Shown in pieces: positions 63,739 through 64,000 of a stretch of 64,000 nt of DNA. The DNA comes from Pseudomonas maumuensis (GTDB lineage: Bacteria; Pseudomonadota; Gammaproteobacteria; Pseudomonadales; Pseudomonadaceae). The stretch is taken from positions 62,001 through 126,000 of the forward strand of contig NZ_CP077077.1 of NCBI RefSeq assembly GCF_019139675.1, given 5' to 3'. Made by a program: the position numbers and the translations under genes. Numbering within the stretch: position 1 is the stretch's first letter; every line of letters begins with the position of its first letter. Below the pieces are notes generated by a model, which was given only the letters and a program-made list of their open reading frames with translations, was not told where the DNA came from and searched no databases.

Positions 63739-64000
63739 TTACTGAGACTCAATACCCTCCAGCATCGCCTCGGTCAGGCCCTCGGCCATCTCGATCCCAT
63801 GCAGGCTGGCCCACAGCAGGTTCCTGCCGGTTTCATCCGTATGCTCCAACACCTTGTAGCCAACGTTGTAGGCGCTGCGCAGGTACTCGGCGACATGCAC
63901 CAAGGCGTCGTGGGCGTTGATATTGGGGTTGACCGCAAACAGCGGTGGGTGGCCGGCGTCGCATTTGCCGAAGGCGTGGTGACGGGTGTCGGGAAGGGGT
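63739..64000 (-). CDS. DUF3077-like protein, 5' part beyond the window
   Basis: C-terminal 86 residues of a minus-strand gene cut by the window end. The visible sequence (PPLFAVNPNINAHDALVHVA, then LRSAYNVGYKVLEHT and LLWASLHGIEMAEGLTEAML) resembles DUF3077/DUF6124-type proteins, short conserved proteins common in Pseudomonas. Function unknown. No start codon is visible, so length is not known. Confidence 0.7.
   Translation of the reverse strand, partial: PLPDTRHHAFGKCDAGHPPLFAVNPNINAHDALVHVAEYLRSAYNVGYKVLEHTDETGRNLLWASLHGIEMAEGLTEAMLEGIESQ

Overview
The window is GC-rich, densely packed chromosomal DNA of a Pseudomonas, most likely from the P. putida group. Three things point there: the conserved order polA - small RNA - engB - cytochrome c4 - dsbA - diguanylate cyclase - ampDh2 - kinB - algB - ivy - gltP; the lysine-catabolic set hglS/LysR/amaB/amaA; and many copies of the Pseudomonas REP core GTGGGAGCCGGCTTGCCGGC. 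I see no prophage, insertion sequence, CRISPR array, tRNA or rRNA. The first and last genes are cut by the window ends.

Layout. 0-1.3 kb: end of a heme O synthase gene and a SCO1 copper chaperone. 1.3-3.8 kb: methionine ABC importer metNIQ (minus strand). 4-6.2 kb: large catalase katE. 6.3-10.1 kb: a lipoprotein gene and the zinc uptake locus (zur-znuC-znuB diverging from znuA, with a candidate Zur box between). 10.2-14.3 kb: thrB with a DUF2782 gene, and polA. 14.5-14.6 kb: an ErsA-type small RNA with an AlgU-like promoter and a strong terminator. 14.7-23.3 kb: engB, two cytochrome c genes, dsbA, an exo/endonuclease-family gene, a GGDEF protein, an amidase (AmpDh2) and a CSS-EAL protein. 23.3-28.6 kb: kinB-algB, then a BON-domain gene and a small gene - DUF1328 - ivy group; both of these units are preceded by sigma-54-type -24/-12 elements.

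28.6-47 kb: a long gltP upstream region, gltP, a spore-maturation-like membrane protein, an Mla/MCE lipid transport operon (permease with STAS domain, ATPase, MCE protein, lipoprotein), a DUF5924 protein, an M16 peptidase, a Na/Pi-cotransporter-like protein, TerC, a citrate-type transporter, a GFA-fold protein, and a locus of three tandem DUF2388 exported proteins followed by a DUF4105 protein that carries both an HExxH motif and a permuted NlpC-like His/Cys pair. A DUF1127 gene sits between two AT-rich regions full of ACAGT/ACTGT boxes.

47-64 kb: a MATE efflux pump diverging from a LysR regulator, a Cache chemoreceptor, the D-lysine/pipecolate catabolic block (hglS, LysR, amaB, amaA), an MscS channel with a cyclic-nucleotide-binding-like domain, a cluster of isochorismatase-family hydrolase, ABM-domain membrane protein and Tat-exported amidohydrolase, a LysR gene, and the 3' part of a DUF3077-like gene. 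Between the last two lies a perfect 63-bp inverted repeat built on a REP core.

The best candidates for new biology are the DUF2388/DUF4105 locus with its surrounding ACAGT-box arrays, the two sigma-54 promoters beside algB, and the large REP-derived inverted repeat. All functional assignments come from reading motifs and remembered gene order; no searches were run.
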